A program made the translations under genes and the position numbers. The notes under the pieces were generated by a model. That model was given only the letters and a program-made list of their open reading frames with translations. It was not told the origin of the DNA and ran no database searches. DNA of 64,000 nucleotides from Nonlabens sp. Ci31 (GTDB lineage: Bacteria; Bacteroidota; Bacteroidia; Flavobacteriales; Flavobacteriaceae), in NCBI RefSeq assembly GCF_012974865.1, contig NZ_CP043633.1:2725501-2789500 (forward strand). Reading direction: 5' to 3'. Position 1 is the first letter of the stretch; each line of letters opens with the position of its first letter. Below are positions 1 through 8,582 of this stretch, in pieces.

Positions 1-1191
1 ACTTGTATTATTACTACTTGAAGATCTTGTAGTGGCAGCACTTCTACTCGGAGTAGTATGGCGATTAGATCTCGTAGCGGCAGCTCTGCTACTGGTTCTA
101 CTATCAGTAGTAGCAGCTCTTTCTGTGCGATTCACTCGATTACCAGCAGTAGCACTTGTGTGTCTATTCGATCGATTAGACCTATTTGTAGCAGCAGGAG
201 CTGTTCTCGTATTCCCAACACTTAGCGTTGTAGATCTTGATGTACCTCTTGTATTTCTAGGAGTAGCAGTTGTTGTTCTATTACTTCTAGTGTTTACAGC
301 GTTCGTACTTCTTCCATTTCTTGAAGTAGATCTCGTGCTAACAGCAGTTGTGTTAGGTCCCGTATTTCTATCAGTAGCCGCAGTAGTTCTTCCATTATTA
401 TTTCTAGTTACCTGACTTCTTCCGGTAGCAATTGCTTGTCTGTTTCTAGATACCCTATTGTTTACAGCTACAGATCTACCACGTGCATCACGTCGTCCTC
501 TTTCAAAACTTCTATAGTTTACTCGATCATAAGGTCTGTAGAAGTCACGTCTTACATTGGCTCGAGCATACCACCCATTATAATAGGAAGGCGTATTCCA
601 GTAGTTTCTGTGATAAGACCATGCATAACGTAGAGGGAAATATGATAATCGGTATGGCGTATTGTAAACAATACATCTATTTACCTGTGGAACACTATAG
701 AAATTGTGCCATGGCTGGAAAACATAGTTTCTATTATACACATTAATATATCCGTTATAATTATCGATGACACCAGGTCTGCTATAGAAAACATTCATGT
801 TACCTATACGGTTGATGTAACCACCACGATAGTTTATAAAAACTTCACCTATCTGGTTGACACGACCATAAGAGTCGTAGAATACAGGTATTTCTTCTAT
901 CTGTATAACCGCACCATAAGAATCGTACTGTACGAAGCGATTGTAATCATAACCGGTGTTGAAAGACACTTGTAGGTTTCCAGTGTTTACATACACATCG
1001 GTCCCATTTCTATCTTGTAAATAGTTAAAATCAAATTGACCGTCAGGAAATACAGCAAACTCAATTCCATCTTGATTAAAAATAAAGTTCTTTGTATAAT
1101 TACGGTAGCGTCGATTGTCTTCTGTGTTTTCTGCATTTGAAAAACCAATTCCAAAAAGGAAAACAAGTGTTAGTGTAAATAGCTTTTTCAT
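1..1191 (-). CDS. Secreted protein with YDSYG-type repeats and a basic low-complexity tail (3' end cut by window)
   Basis: The frame is open on the minus strand from an ATG at 1191 to the window edge (397 codons, no stop). The first 20 residues are a typical signal peptide (MKKLFTLTLVFLF..., cleavage likely after SNA). Residues about 85-150 contain imperfect modules of about 20 residues built around YDSYGxVxQI, followed by a Tyr/Asn/Arg-rich segment. From about residue 225 to the edge the protein is almost entirely Arg, Ser, Thr, Asn and Ala, so it is strongly basic and probably disordered. The N-terminal half is likely exported. I do not recognise a function. A hydrophobic open frame on the opposite strand (32-415) is the mirror of this Arg/Ser/Thr-rich tail and is not considered a gene. 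Confidence 0.75.
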   Translation of the reverse strand, partial: MKKLFTLTLVFLFGIGFSNAENTEDNRRYRNYTKNFIFNQDGIEFAVFPDGQFDFNYLQDRNGTDVYVNTGNLQVSFNTGYDYNRFVQYDSYGAVIQIEEIPVFYDSYGRVNQIGEVFINYRGGYINRIGNMNVFYSRPGVIDNYNGYINVYNRNYVFQPWHNFYSVPQVNRCIVYNTPYRLSYFPLRYAWSYHRNYWNTPSYYNGWYARANVRRDFYRPYDRVNYRSFERGRRDARGRSVAVNNRVSRNRQAIATGRSQVTRNNNGRTTAATDRNTGPNTTAVSTRSTSRNGRSTNAVNTRSNRTTTATPRNTRGTSRSTTLSVGNTRTAPAATNRSNRSNRHTSATAGNRVNRTERAATTDSRTSSRAAATRSNRHTTPSRSAATTRSSSSNNTS

Positions 1192-1335
1192 AATTATAGG
1201 TATTAATGTCAGTACTTCTGTATACCAACACTAATAACTAATCAACCAGCGTGCCAAACCTTAAAAAGCCCATATAGCATACGGTAGTATCTGTGTCTTA
1301 AATATCTTATTACTCTTTAAATCAGTGCTCTATAT

Positions 1336-1923
1336 TTATTTTCTTTGCACAGTGATTTCTAAAATAGCGGTTTGCTCAGGAATTTGAACTATTGTAGGAC
1401 TAGCGTTTTTTGCATCCAAACGAAAGGTTACATCTGGCTGTCTTACAAAAACATCTCCTTGCATTACACTACCTACTGCAGCGGCATTGGGATAGGTTTC
1501 TTTAAGATCAGCAAATACATTAGTAGGTTTTATCATGTTTTCTGGAACCGCTTCTGGTTCCAAGATGGTCATCATGAACATATATGTAATATCTGGATAA
1601 AACCTAATGATATCCTTTCCGTTTTTGTTAAGATAAATGACATCAAAGCTTACTTCTGCAGTCCTATAAACATCTCTGCGTAGGGTTTGACCTTTTTTTT
1701 CTAAAGTTTTTAAGTCAGGTAATTCTTCGCCTATGTCAAGTGATGCTATACCGTTGTATTTCAAAACTTCTGTCAAATCAAATGCTTGGAGTGTGTGATC
1801 ACTTTTTGAATAAACGATCTTAGGTATTTCTGTTTCTTGCGTTTCTACGGAAGGTAATTCTTTGTTTTCTTTACAACTTATACTAGTAAGTACGATTATA
1901 AAAAGGAGGGTTGTCTTTTTCAT
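1336..1923 (-). CDS. Lipoprotein of unknown function
   Basis: The likely start is the ATG at 1923 (MKKTTLLFIIV), seven codons inside the longest open frame, because it begins directly with a lipoprotein signal peptide ending in a Cys (SISC, followed by KENKE). The mature part is about 175 residues and probably anchored in the periplasm or outer membrane. It has no motif I can name. The middle (IASLDIGEELPDLKTL) and the C-terminal beta-rich stretch ending in ILEITVQRK suggest a compact folded domain. It lies 33 bp downstream of the FAD monooxygenase gene on the same strand, so the two may be cotranscribed. Function unknown. Confidence 0.7.
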   Translation of the reverse strand: MKKTTLLFIIVLTSISCKENKELPSVETQETEIPKIVYSKSDHTLQAFDLTEVLKYNGIASLDIGEELPDLKTLEKKGQTLRRDVYRTAEVSFDVIYLNKNGKDIIRFYPDITYMFMMTILEPEAVPENMIKPTNVFADLKETYPNAAAVGSVMQGDVFVRQPDVTFRLDAKNASPTIVQIPEQTAILEITVQRK

Positions 1924-1956
1924 GAAAATCAATTTAATAAACAAATCTACAATTAC

Positions 1957-3426
1957 TTATGGTTTTGTAGCTCCACTTTTTTTATGGAAAATACGTCCTC
2001 TAGGTTGATCCCCTTTATACAGCACCACTTCAGAATGTAAGAATTTTGCCGCTGCTGCAGAATCTTTTACTTTAGAAGCAGTTCGCTGTAACATTTCTGT
2101 TTCAAAGTTGGTTAAGACACTTTCTCTTACACCCTTTTTTTTCCAATTATTTTGGGGTCTACATCCTAATGCTATGCTGCGAGCTAATGCCAGTGCATCC
2201 AGCAATGCTTGATTAGCACCTTGACCTTTAAAAGGACTCATGGGATGGGCTGCATCTCCTATGAGTGTTACTTGTTTTCCCTTTTCTAATACTAAAGGGT
2301 CGAGTAATGCTCGGTCATAAACTGGATAACCAGAAACTTGAGTTACTGAAGTTGCTTCCATAATCTGTGGAATAGGATCGTGCCATTGGGTTCTGCGGCA
2401 AGCTTCCCGCTTAAGAGCTGCAGCTCCTTTTTCACTTAGGGCTTTAGCTTTATCCTCTTCCATTGGAAAGCTGAGTTGCCACATGATGGAATTTGCATCG
2501 TATGGCATCATATAAATGCGTTCGTGACCGTTAGCAGTTTGAAATACGGTAGCGGAGTCTAATAGTTCATGATCTAAATTATCGAGGTACTGCAAAGGAC
2601 AAATCCCCAAAATAACAATACAATCTAAGTAGCGCAGCGGATAAATATCTTCATCAATCAGTAATTTACGAACCGAACTACGAATTCCGTCGGCACCTAC
2701 TACTAGGTCTGCTTTCGTAGTTTTATTTACTCCATTTACTTCAAAGCTCAGTTCGACAGGTTTCTGTTGACTTGCTTTCAAATCTATCAATTGATGTCCC
2801 CATTGCACCATTTTTTGTCCACCCAGTTGATCGAGTAGTGCTAAGCGCAACGATTGCCTTGCGATATGAATATTGGTGCGTTTTGAATAGGTGTTCTCTT
2901 CTGATTCCAGCCATTTTCTAACTCCCCATTCACCGATAACAGTTCCATCTGTAGTATGAACCATATGTTTTGTAGATACTATTCCTTCTGCTAAGGAAAA
3001 TACACCAAATCCCTCCATGGCTTTACTCGCTTGTTGCAATGTCAAGCCATAACCCTGAGAACGAGCATCAAAACTATTGTCACGCTCGTACAGCGTAAAA
3101 GGAATTCCACGGTGCAAACAAGCTACAGCAAGTGCCACACCACCGATTCCTCCACCTATTATAGCCACATGCGGATAGTTCTCTATATCGGGAACAGTTG
3201 GAGAGGAAGCCGCAACCAACCCAGAACCTTTACACTCTGAGCAGGTAACTGAATGACCTTTTGGTTTCAAGGGAGCAGTTCCTTGACTATTCGACTTCTC
3301 AAACTGCTCTAAGGCTCGCTGATAGCTCAATCGTGCTTTCTTGCGCAGGCGCTGGCTTTTTTTACCTTGTCCTTTACAGGTTGGGCATGGGGTATAGTTA
3401 GGGATGTTTTGATGTTGTGTATTCAA
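1957..3426 (-). CDS. FAD-dependent monooxygenase with N-terminal DnaJ-like zinc ribbons
   Basis: This 489-residue protein has a Rossmann FAD motif at about residue 87 (VAIIGGGIGGVALA), the GADGIRSSVR motif in the middle, and GDAAHPMSPFKGQGANQALLD near the C-terminal third. These are the three hallmarks of the PHBH/UbiH-type flavoprotein aromatic hydroxylase family, which uses NAD(P)H and O2. The first 70 residues are unusual: they hold CPTCKGQG (Cys14, Cys17) and CSECKGSG (Cys62, Cys65), the CxxCxGxG signature of the DnaJ cysteine-rich zinc domain, separated by a Lys/Arg/Gln-rich linker. The start appears to be TTG at 3426; no upstream ATG lies in frame, and the first internal ATG is past the FAD motif. 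The substrate is unknown. Confidence 0.82.
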   Translation of the reverse strand: MNTQHQNIPNYTPCPTCKGQGKKSQRLRKKARLSYQRALEQFEKSNSQGTAPLKPKGHSVTCSECKGSGLVAASSPTVPDIENYPHVAIIGGGIGGVALAVACLHRGIPFTLYERDNSFDARSQGYGLTLQQASKAMEGFGVFSLAEGIVSTKHMVHTTDGTVIGEWGVRKWLESEENTYSKRTNIHIARQSLRLALLDQLGGQKMVQWGHQLIDLKASQQKPVELSFEVNGVNKTTKADLVVGADGIRSSVRKLLIDEDIYPLRYLDCIVILGICPLQYLDNLDHELLDSATVFQTANGHERIYMMPYDANSIMWQLSFPMEEDKAKALSEKGAAALKREACRRTQWHDPIPQIMEATSVTQVSGYPVYDRALLDPLVLEKGKQVTLIGDAAHPMSPFKGQGANQALLDALALARSIALGCRPQNNWKKKGVRESVLTNFETEMLQRTASKVKDSAAAAKFLHSEVVLYKGDQPRGRIFHKKSGATKP

Positions 3427-3754
3427 ATCAAGTAATAAAAGTTATTAATTATATTTCAAATTAATATTAAAATCATAAATAAAACAGATCTCTTTGCCTG
3501 TTACACTTTATTTCAGACAAATTCTAATGCAAAAAAAAGTTTCTAAAACAGAGGTACATATGTGCAAATGATACCCAATTGAGATATATAGCAGCAAATA
3601 GTATCACTGCTAAATAATACTATTAAAGTTTTATTATTTGAATCAAACCTAAAGGAATGCTTATCAACTTTTTAAGTAAAGAGATTTAATTTTCACTTTC
3701 AAGAGCGCCTATCATGATAAGCTTTAAAACTGTAAGTAAGAACTTATATTCTTT

Positions 3755-3970
3755 TTAAACATCAAAAGCTTGAAGCACCTCTGTGGCTTTTTCTATATCT
3801 GAATTTAAAACAAACAATTCAACACTTTCTCCAGAAGTGCCAAAACCAGCCTAGCTTCCTGACTCAATAGGATTTTTAATAATAGAAGGATTTGTTTGTT
3901 CTTCTAATAAAGAGGCCATTCTATTTACAATAATAGAAGATCCAATATATATTCTTACGTGTTCTTTCAT
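3755..3970 (-). pseudogene. DUF2007-family protein gene interrupted by an in-frame TAG
   Basis: Reading the minus strand from the ATG at 3970 gives MKEHVRIYIGSSIIVNRMAS and continues to IESGS, then a TAG at 3853-3851 (codon 40), then AGFGTSGESVELFVLNSDIE and KATEVLQAFDV before TAA at 3757-3755. The two halves match the shape of DUF2007 (putative signal-transducing protein; about 70 residues, central S..AGFG motif, then a beta strand and a terminal helix). One base change would restore a normal-length 71-residue protein. It is therefore called a recent nonsense pseudogene rather than two genes. A sequencing error is the main alternative. Confidence 0.75.
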
Positions 3971-4050
3971 ATCTTATTTTAAATTTTTATCAAAAACTGA
4001 ATATACGAATAAGTCTCAAAAATTACTGTTTTTCTAACTCGATCCCAATT

Positions 4051-5547
4051 CTAACTCCTTATTTCTCCACCACCGGGCCAAATTTCTCTTCCGGGATTGG
4101 TATGCTTACTTACAATCCTACGAGATTCAGCTTTCGACTTTGCGTCTTTTTTTATTCCATATAAAATGTCTTGTGCATGTTTTCGCGCAAGCGCAGCATC
4201 TACTATAGGTAGCGGATAATCTTTACCCAATTCAAAGTTTTGAAATACAGCTTCCATAGCAGGCATTTTCCATGGTTCATGGATATAAGGAACCGGTAAA
4301 TGCGCCAGCTCTGGCAGCCATTTTTTAAGAAATACAGCGTCTGGATCGTGGTCGAGACTATTTCTTACGGGGGAGTAAATACGTACCGTATTAATTCCGG
4401 TTACACCAGCTTGCATTTGTAATTGTGGGTAATGAATTCCTGGTTCAAAGTCTAAGAATTGTTGCGCCATATGTTCACTAGCGTCCTGCCAAGGTTGCCA
4501 TAAATGATGTGTAAAGAAACTCACTAACATGGCTCTAATTCTAAAATTTACAAAACCCGTGGTGACCAGACACCTCATTCCAGCATCCACCATAGGATAA
4601 CCAGTTTTTCCTTCTTTCCAAGCTTGTTGAATCTCAAGATTACTAGGTTTGTCCAAGGTTCTAAAAGCTGCATGCACATTGCGGTATTCCATCTGGTATT
4701 CCATCTCAAATTTCTCAATGAAATGTGCCTGCCATCTCAATCGTGATAAAAAGCTATTTAGATTGCGCTTGTTTTTAATTTGGCTCTTAAAACTAGCAGC
4801 CTTTTGTGCCACCATTCTAATACTTAGATTCCCCCAAGCGAGATATGGTGATAGCCTGCTGCTGTAATTTCGACTGGTCAGTGGTTTGGAATAATGCGTA
4901 TTGTATCCGTTAATACGTTCCTCCAGAAAGCCTTCAAAGTATTTAAGAGCCGTTGTGGTGCCACCTTTTTGAAAAAGCGTGGTCTTTTCGGTTCCTAAAT
5001 CGACTGATTTGAAACTGGATTCTATTTGTTTAACTCTCGAAACACTAAACAAAGTGCTGTTGTCAAAATTAGGGTGATCAAAGTCTTTATTGATAAAGGC
5101 ATTCCAATGCTCTTTCCAGTTGGTTCTGTTTTTTAATCCGCGTACGACTCCATTTGAAACAGACTCGCTCCAGTGGATCTTTTGAGTTTTAAAGTATTCT
5201 TTAAGTTGAATGTCTCTCTTAAAAGTAAGGAGTAAACCTGTTTCTTGGTAAGAAAATACATTCTTAATATCAAAACGGGAATTCAAGGTCTTAAAAGCAT
5301 GCAATGCATCACTTTCTATGATCAATAATTGAGTTCCTACAGCAATCAATTTCTCGTTCATATTAACGAGCGATTGTTTGATGAAATCAAAATGGCGCTC
5401 ACTGTAATGAGCGTCATTTAAAAGCATGGGTTCAAAAATATAAAGTAACAGGGTAGGAACTTCTGAATTTAAAGCAAGCATCAATGGCTCATGATCTAAT
5501 AATCTTAGATCTCGCTTCAACCATACGATGTTTACTTCTTGTTTCAT
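4051..5547 (-). CDS. Cryptochrome/photolyase family protein
   Basis: This 498-residue protein starts VNIVWLKRDLRLLDHEPL, the beginning of the photolyase alpha/beta (antenna) domain, which spans about residues 1-130. The C-terminal FAD-binding helical domain is clear from LRWQAHFIEKFE, GYPMVDAGMRCLVTTGFVNF and FRIRAMLVSFFTHHLWQPWQ. It differs from the class I CPD photolyase encoded nearby: it is longer, and its FAD region has QMQAGVTGINTVRIYSP rather than the WQWAAGSG type. It probably binds FAD and absorbs blue light, either repairing a UV photoproduct or acting as a photoreceptor; sequence alone does not decide. It is separated from the next photolyase gene by a 500-bp repeat-bearing spacer. 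Confidence 0.88.
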   Translation of the reverse strand: MKQEVNIVWLKRDLRLLDHEPLMLALNSEVPTLLLYIFEPMLLNDAHYSERHFDFIKQSLVNMNEKLIAVGTQLLIIESDALHAFKTLNSRFDIKNVFSYQETGLLLTFKRDIQLKEYFKTQKIHWSESVSNGVVRGLKNRTNWKEHWNAFINKDFDHPNFDNSTLFSVSRVKQIESSFKSVDLGTEKTTLFQKGGTTTALKYFEGFLEERINGYNTHYSKPLTSRNYSSRLSPYLAWGNLSIRMVAQKAASFKSQIKNKRNLNSFLSRLRWQAHFIEKFEMEYQMEYRNVHAAFRTLDKPSNLEIQQAWKEGKTGYPMVDAGMRCLVTTGFVNFRIRAMLVSFFTHHLWQPWQDASEHMAQQFLDFEPGIHYPQLQMQAGVTGINTVRIYSPVRNSLDHDPDAVFLKKWLPELAHLPVPYIHEPWKMPAMEAVFQNFELGKDYPLPIVDAALARKHAQDILYGIKKDAKSKAESRRIVSKHTNPGREIWPGGGEIRS

Positions 5548-5562
5548 TATTTTTTGATTTCC

Positions 5563-5994
5563 CGCACTAGATGCGGAATTTGCTGGAACTGATCTCGATG
5601 CTATTTGTAACGATAGTCGAAAATAAATGTTGCAAAACCCTTTTGGTTGCTCTTTCGGCTACGTCGAGTACGTCGCCAGCCTGTTTTCCACTTCGACCAG
5701 CTCAGTGCAAAGCCTTTGAAAAAGGGAAATGCTTTGGTTTATCTTAAATTCAGATTTGATTTTCTGCACTAGAGGCCGAATCTCCTGGAACTGATCTCCA
5801 TGCTTGTTGAATCAACTTTTTTGAGCGACTACAGATCGAGAACTTGTAAAAAGTTATTGACTATTGCTCCACCAAGCTTATTATTTTCCGCTTGCCTTTG
5901 CTGAGCGGTTCAAAATGATGCGGAATGCACTGGGAACTATCTCGATGCTAGTTGAATCTAATTTATCTAGCGATTATAAATCGGATTTTGAGTA
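5563..5994. repeat. Spacer with three degenerate copies of a ~60-75 bp repeat
   Basis: The spacer between the two photolyase genes (5548-6046) has no coding signal but contains three related segments, at about 5563-5620, 5766-5840 and 5918-5994. They share a core resembling TGGAACTGATCTCGATGCT followed by GTTGAATC and a trailing GCGA(C/T)TA segment. Similarity drops at the edges and between copies. They may be remnants of a dispersed intergenic repeat. I see no promoter or terminator that explains them. Confidence 0.55.
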
Positions 5995-6046
5995 CCGGAG
6001 TCCTTGCATGTTTCACATCCCACATTCTTAATAGCTCATCTCCATG

Positions 6047-7369
6047 TTAAGAAACTGCTTCCTTATAGGTTTTTAAGCATCTTTCTCGTGCCTCTTTATG
6101 GTCCACCATCATATCTGGGTAGCTCGAAGTTTCCAACTCTGGAACAAATTCTTTGATGTACTTACGTTCTTTATCAAACTTGTCTTTTTGAGTAATCGGA
6201 TTAAAAATTCTAAAATAAGGAGCTGCATCAACACCACTACCAGCGGCCCATTGCCAATTTCCTACATTGCTAGACATATCATAATCATTGAGTTTTTCAG
6301 CAAAATAGGCCTCTCCCCAACGCCAGTCGATCAATAAATGCTTAACGAGAAAACTGGCTACGAGCATACGCACTCGGTTATGCATATGACCCGTAGTATT
6401 GAGTTCCCGCATTCCAGCATCTACTAGCGCGTAACCGGTTGTACCGGTTTTCCATTTATCAAATTCATCTTCATCATTACGCCACTCTATACGATCGTAT
6501 TTAGATCTAAAAGCTGCGTCTTTGGTATGCGGGAAATGATATAAAATCTGCATAAAAAACTCCCTCCAAATGAGTTCGCTTAAAAATGTTTTGTTAGTTG
6601 CGTGATCAGCTTTACGTATCATTTTACGCACACTTACGACACCAAATCTTAAATAAATACCTAATCGCGACGTTCCTTTTTCTATAGCCGGAAAGTTTCT
6701 CGTTTTTTCGTAATCTTCAATCAAAGTAGGAGTGACTGTATATTCTGGAATCTCGATTTTTGATTTTGTAAACCCCATGTCGCTTAAAGAAAGGTTGGGC
6801 AACTGACTGTTTTTGATGCAATTATTTAGATAATCGTTGGTATAATAAAATTTTTGATCCTCTCCAGAACCAAAGTCTTTTCTAAAATGCTCCAACCATT
6901 TATTCTTATAGGGTGTGTACACCACATAAGGATTACCATCATTTTTTACGACATCATCCTTTTCGTAAACAACTTGATCTTTAAATGTTTTAAAATCAAT
7001 TTGATGTTCTGCGAGAAGCTGATCTATCTGTACATCTCTTTCTTTTGCATAGGGTTCATAGTCACGATTGGTATAAACAGTATCTATATCATAAGATTTC
7101 ATGATTTGCTTCCATACTTCCATAGGTCTTCCATAATACATGGCTACAGAGCTCTCGTGTTTATCTTGAAGTTCTGAACGCATGCGTTGCAGTTCTTCAT
7201 GAATAAATGTGACACGAGCATCATCTTGTGGAAGTTTGTCGAGAATATCGCGATCAAAAATAAAAATAGGTATTACTTTGAGGTCGCTTTTGAGCGCTTC
7301 ATAAAAGCCTACATTATCATCTAATCGTAAATCCCTTCGGAACCAAAATACGTTTACCTTTTCACTCAT
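6047..7369 (-). CDS. phrB: Deoxyribodipyrimidine photolyase (CPD photolyase, class I)
   Basis: This 440-residue protein uses FADH- and blue light to split cyclobutane pyrimidine dimers in DNA. The N-terminal antenna domain starts VNVFWFRRDLRLDDN. The FAD domain contains LGIYLRFGVVSVRKM, LIWREFFMQIL, TGYALVDAGMRELNTTGHMH (His-Asn-Arg follows) and VGNWQWAAGSGVDAAPYFRI, all standard for class I enzymes, at the usual length. The ATG at 7369 lies 3 bp after the stop of the SDR gene, so SRPBCC, SDR and photolyase form one tight operon read leftwards. Such neighbours accompany photolyase in many bacteria, often under light-responsive control; no regulator gene is visible here. Confidence 0.93.
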   Translation of the reverse strand: MSEKVNVFWFRRDLRLDDNVGFYEALKSDLKVIPIFIFDRDILDKLPQDDARVTFIHEELQRMRSELQDKHESSVAMYYGRPMEVWKQIMKSYDIDTVYTNRDYEPYAKERDVQIDQLLAEHQIDFKTFKDQVVYEKDDVVKNDGNPYVVYTPYKNKWLEHFRKDFGSGEDQKFYYTNDYLNNCIKNSQLPNLSLSDMGFTKSKIEIPEYTVTPTLIEDYEKTRNFPAIEKGTSRLGIYLRFGVVSVRKMIRKADHATNKTFLSELIWREFFMQILYHFPHTKDAAFRSKYDRIEWRNDEDEFDKWKTGTTGYALVDAGMRELNTTGHMHNRVRMLVASFLVKHLLIDWRWGEAYFAEKLNDYDMSSNVGNWQWAAGSGVDAAPYFRIFNPITQKDKFDKERKYIKEFVPELETSSYPDMMVDHKEARERCLKTYKEAVS

Positions 7370-7372
7370 ACT

Positions 7373-8068
7373 TTATCCTATACTTAGAGAACCTTTTCCT
7401 CCATTGACACCTATTACCTGACCGGTAATCCAACCTTCATTTTGATTTAGTAAAAATACGGCAACACTAGCAATATCGTCTGGGGTACCTACACGTTTTA
7501 ACGGGTGCATTTCGCCCATTTTCTCTTTCTTAGAATCGTTGTTCAGCAATCTGCCAGCAAGTGGTGTATCTACTAGTGATGGCGCGATAACATTTACTCT
7601 TACCGTTGGAGCATACTCAGCTGCAAGTGCTCTTGCATAACCTTCTATAGCACCTTTTGCGGCGGCAATACTGGTATGGAAAGGCAATCCTGTTGCTACT
7701 GCTACGGTGGAAAAGTAAACAATGCTACTGGTCCCTTCTTTAGTAAGTAATGGTAAAACAGTTCTAGTAGCCTTGATTAATGAAAAGAAATTAATTTCCA
7801 TATCTTCTTCAAAATGCGATTGTTTTAGCATTTTAAATGGCTTTAAATTGATGCTTCCAGGGCAGTAAACAAAACCGTCTAATGATTCTGGTAAAAGAGA
7901 AGTATCTAATTCTTCAGTTAATGCGTCGAATGGAATATGCGTTACTCCATCAGGTAAGTTTTCATTTTCTCTGGAAGCTACAAACACATTATTTCCTTTG
8001 TGCATGTGTTGTACAATTGCGTTTCCTATTCCGTGGCTTCCGCCTATAAGTAGTATATTTTTTGACAT
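7373..8068 (-). CDS. SDR-family protein lacking the catalytic Tyr (photolyase-linked)
   Basis: This 231-residue protein has a Rossmann fold with NILLIGGSHGIGNAIVQHM at the N-terminus (NAD(P)-binding), the serine-bearing strand SIVYFSTVAVA, and the C-terminal WITGQVIGVNGG typical of short-chain dehydrogenases. The active-site segment reads FHTSIAAAKGAIEGYARAL: the Lys of YxxxK is present but the catalytic Tyr position is Ile. The protein may therefore be a nucleotide-binding protein with altered chemistry rather than a standard dehydrogenase. It sits 1 bp from the SRPBCC gene and 3 bp from phrB. Its role in the photolyase operon is not known. Confidence 0.85.
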   Translation of the reverse strand: MSKNILLIGGSHGIGNAIVQHMHKGNNVFVASRENENLPDGVTHIPFDALTEELDTSLLPESLDGFVYCPGSINLKPFKMLKQSHFEEDMEINFFSLIKATRTVLPLLTKEGTSSIVYFSTVAVATGLPFHTSIAAAKGAIEGYARALAAEYAPTVRVNVIAPSLVDTPLAGRLLNNDSKKEKMGEMHPLKRVGTPDDIASVAVFLLNQNEGWITGQVIGVNGGKGSLSIG

Positions 8069-8069
8069 T

Positions 8070-8582
8070 TTAAAAAAGTATTTTTTGTTTTTTTTCTAAT
8101 TTTTGAAACTCATTTTGTTTTTCTTCAAATACACCGAAGTGTTTGATAAGTGCGCTTTCGCGAAAGCGGAATATTTCTTCCAACTTTTTTCTTACAAATG
8201 GAGCACCTAATTTACCTAGCGCACCAAATGGTAATCTATAATGAATCAAATCCTCCATTAATGTGCCTCCATTTAGCTCACTGATAAAGTGTTTATGATG
8301 CCAAGTAGCATAAGGACCATACATTTGTTCATCTACAAAGAATTTCTTCTCTTCCACTTGAGTAATGTGAGTTACCCAATTCGTTTTATAAAAAGGAAGT
8401 GGTGTTACCGAATATTCTATAAGCTGGCCTGGATACATACCTCTTTCTGTACCGTATTGAACCACCATATTTAATTCTGGTGGCGTTAGAAGTTTTAGAT
8501 TGTTGGCATCTGTCAAAAAATTCCAAGCTTCTTCTAAGGAGATAGGAAGCTTTTGTTGTGAGGAAAATGAATATAATTTCAA
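8070..8582 (-). CDS. SRPBCC-family (START-like) protein
   Basis: This 170-residue cytoplasmic protein has an SRPBCC lipid- or ligand-binding fold: N-terminal QQKLPISLEEAWNFLTDANN, then alternating beta strands (IEYSVTPLPFYKTNWVTHIT, KKFFVDEQMYGPYATWHHKH) and a C-terminal helix region ending EIFRFRESALIKHFG. Members of this type often accompany photolyase/cryptochrome genes. It is the first gene of the SRPBCC-SDR-photolyase operon. The iterated palindrome at 8153-8168 lies inside its coding sequence and encodes FRFRES. Ligand unknown. Confidence 0.8.
   Translation of the reverse strand: MKLYSFSSQQKLPISLEEAWNFLTDANNLKLLTPPELNMVVQYGTERGMYPGQLIEYSVTPLPFYKTNWVTHITQVEEKKFFVDEQMYGPYATWHHKHFISELNGGTLMEDLIHYRLPFGALGKLGAPFVRKKLEEIFRFRESALIKHFGVFEEKQNEFQKLEKKQKILF
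8153..8168. repeat. Iterated palindrome GCTTTCGCGAAAGC, inside SRPBCC gene
   Basis: A 16-bp perfect palindrome with core GCTTTCGCGAAAGC. In the SRPBCC reading frame it encodes FRES. Confidence 0.9.

Noticed and set aside
32..415. 127-residue hydrophobic Leu/Val-rich frame on the plus strand
   Set aside because: It is the antisense image of the Arg/Ser/Thr-rich tail of the minus-strand gene, with no independent start or homology signal.
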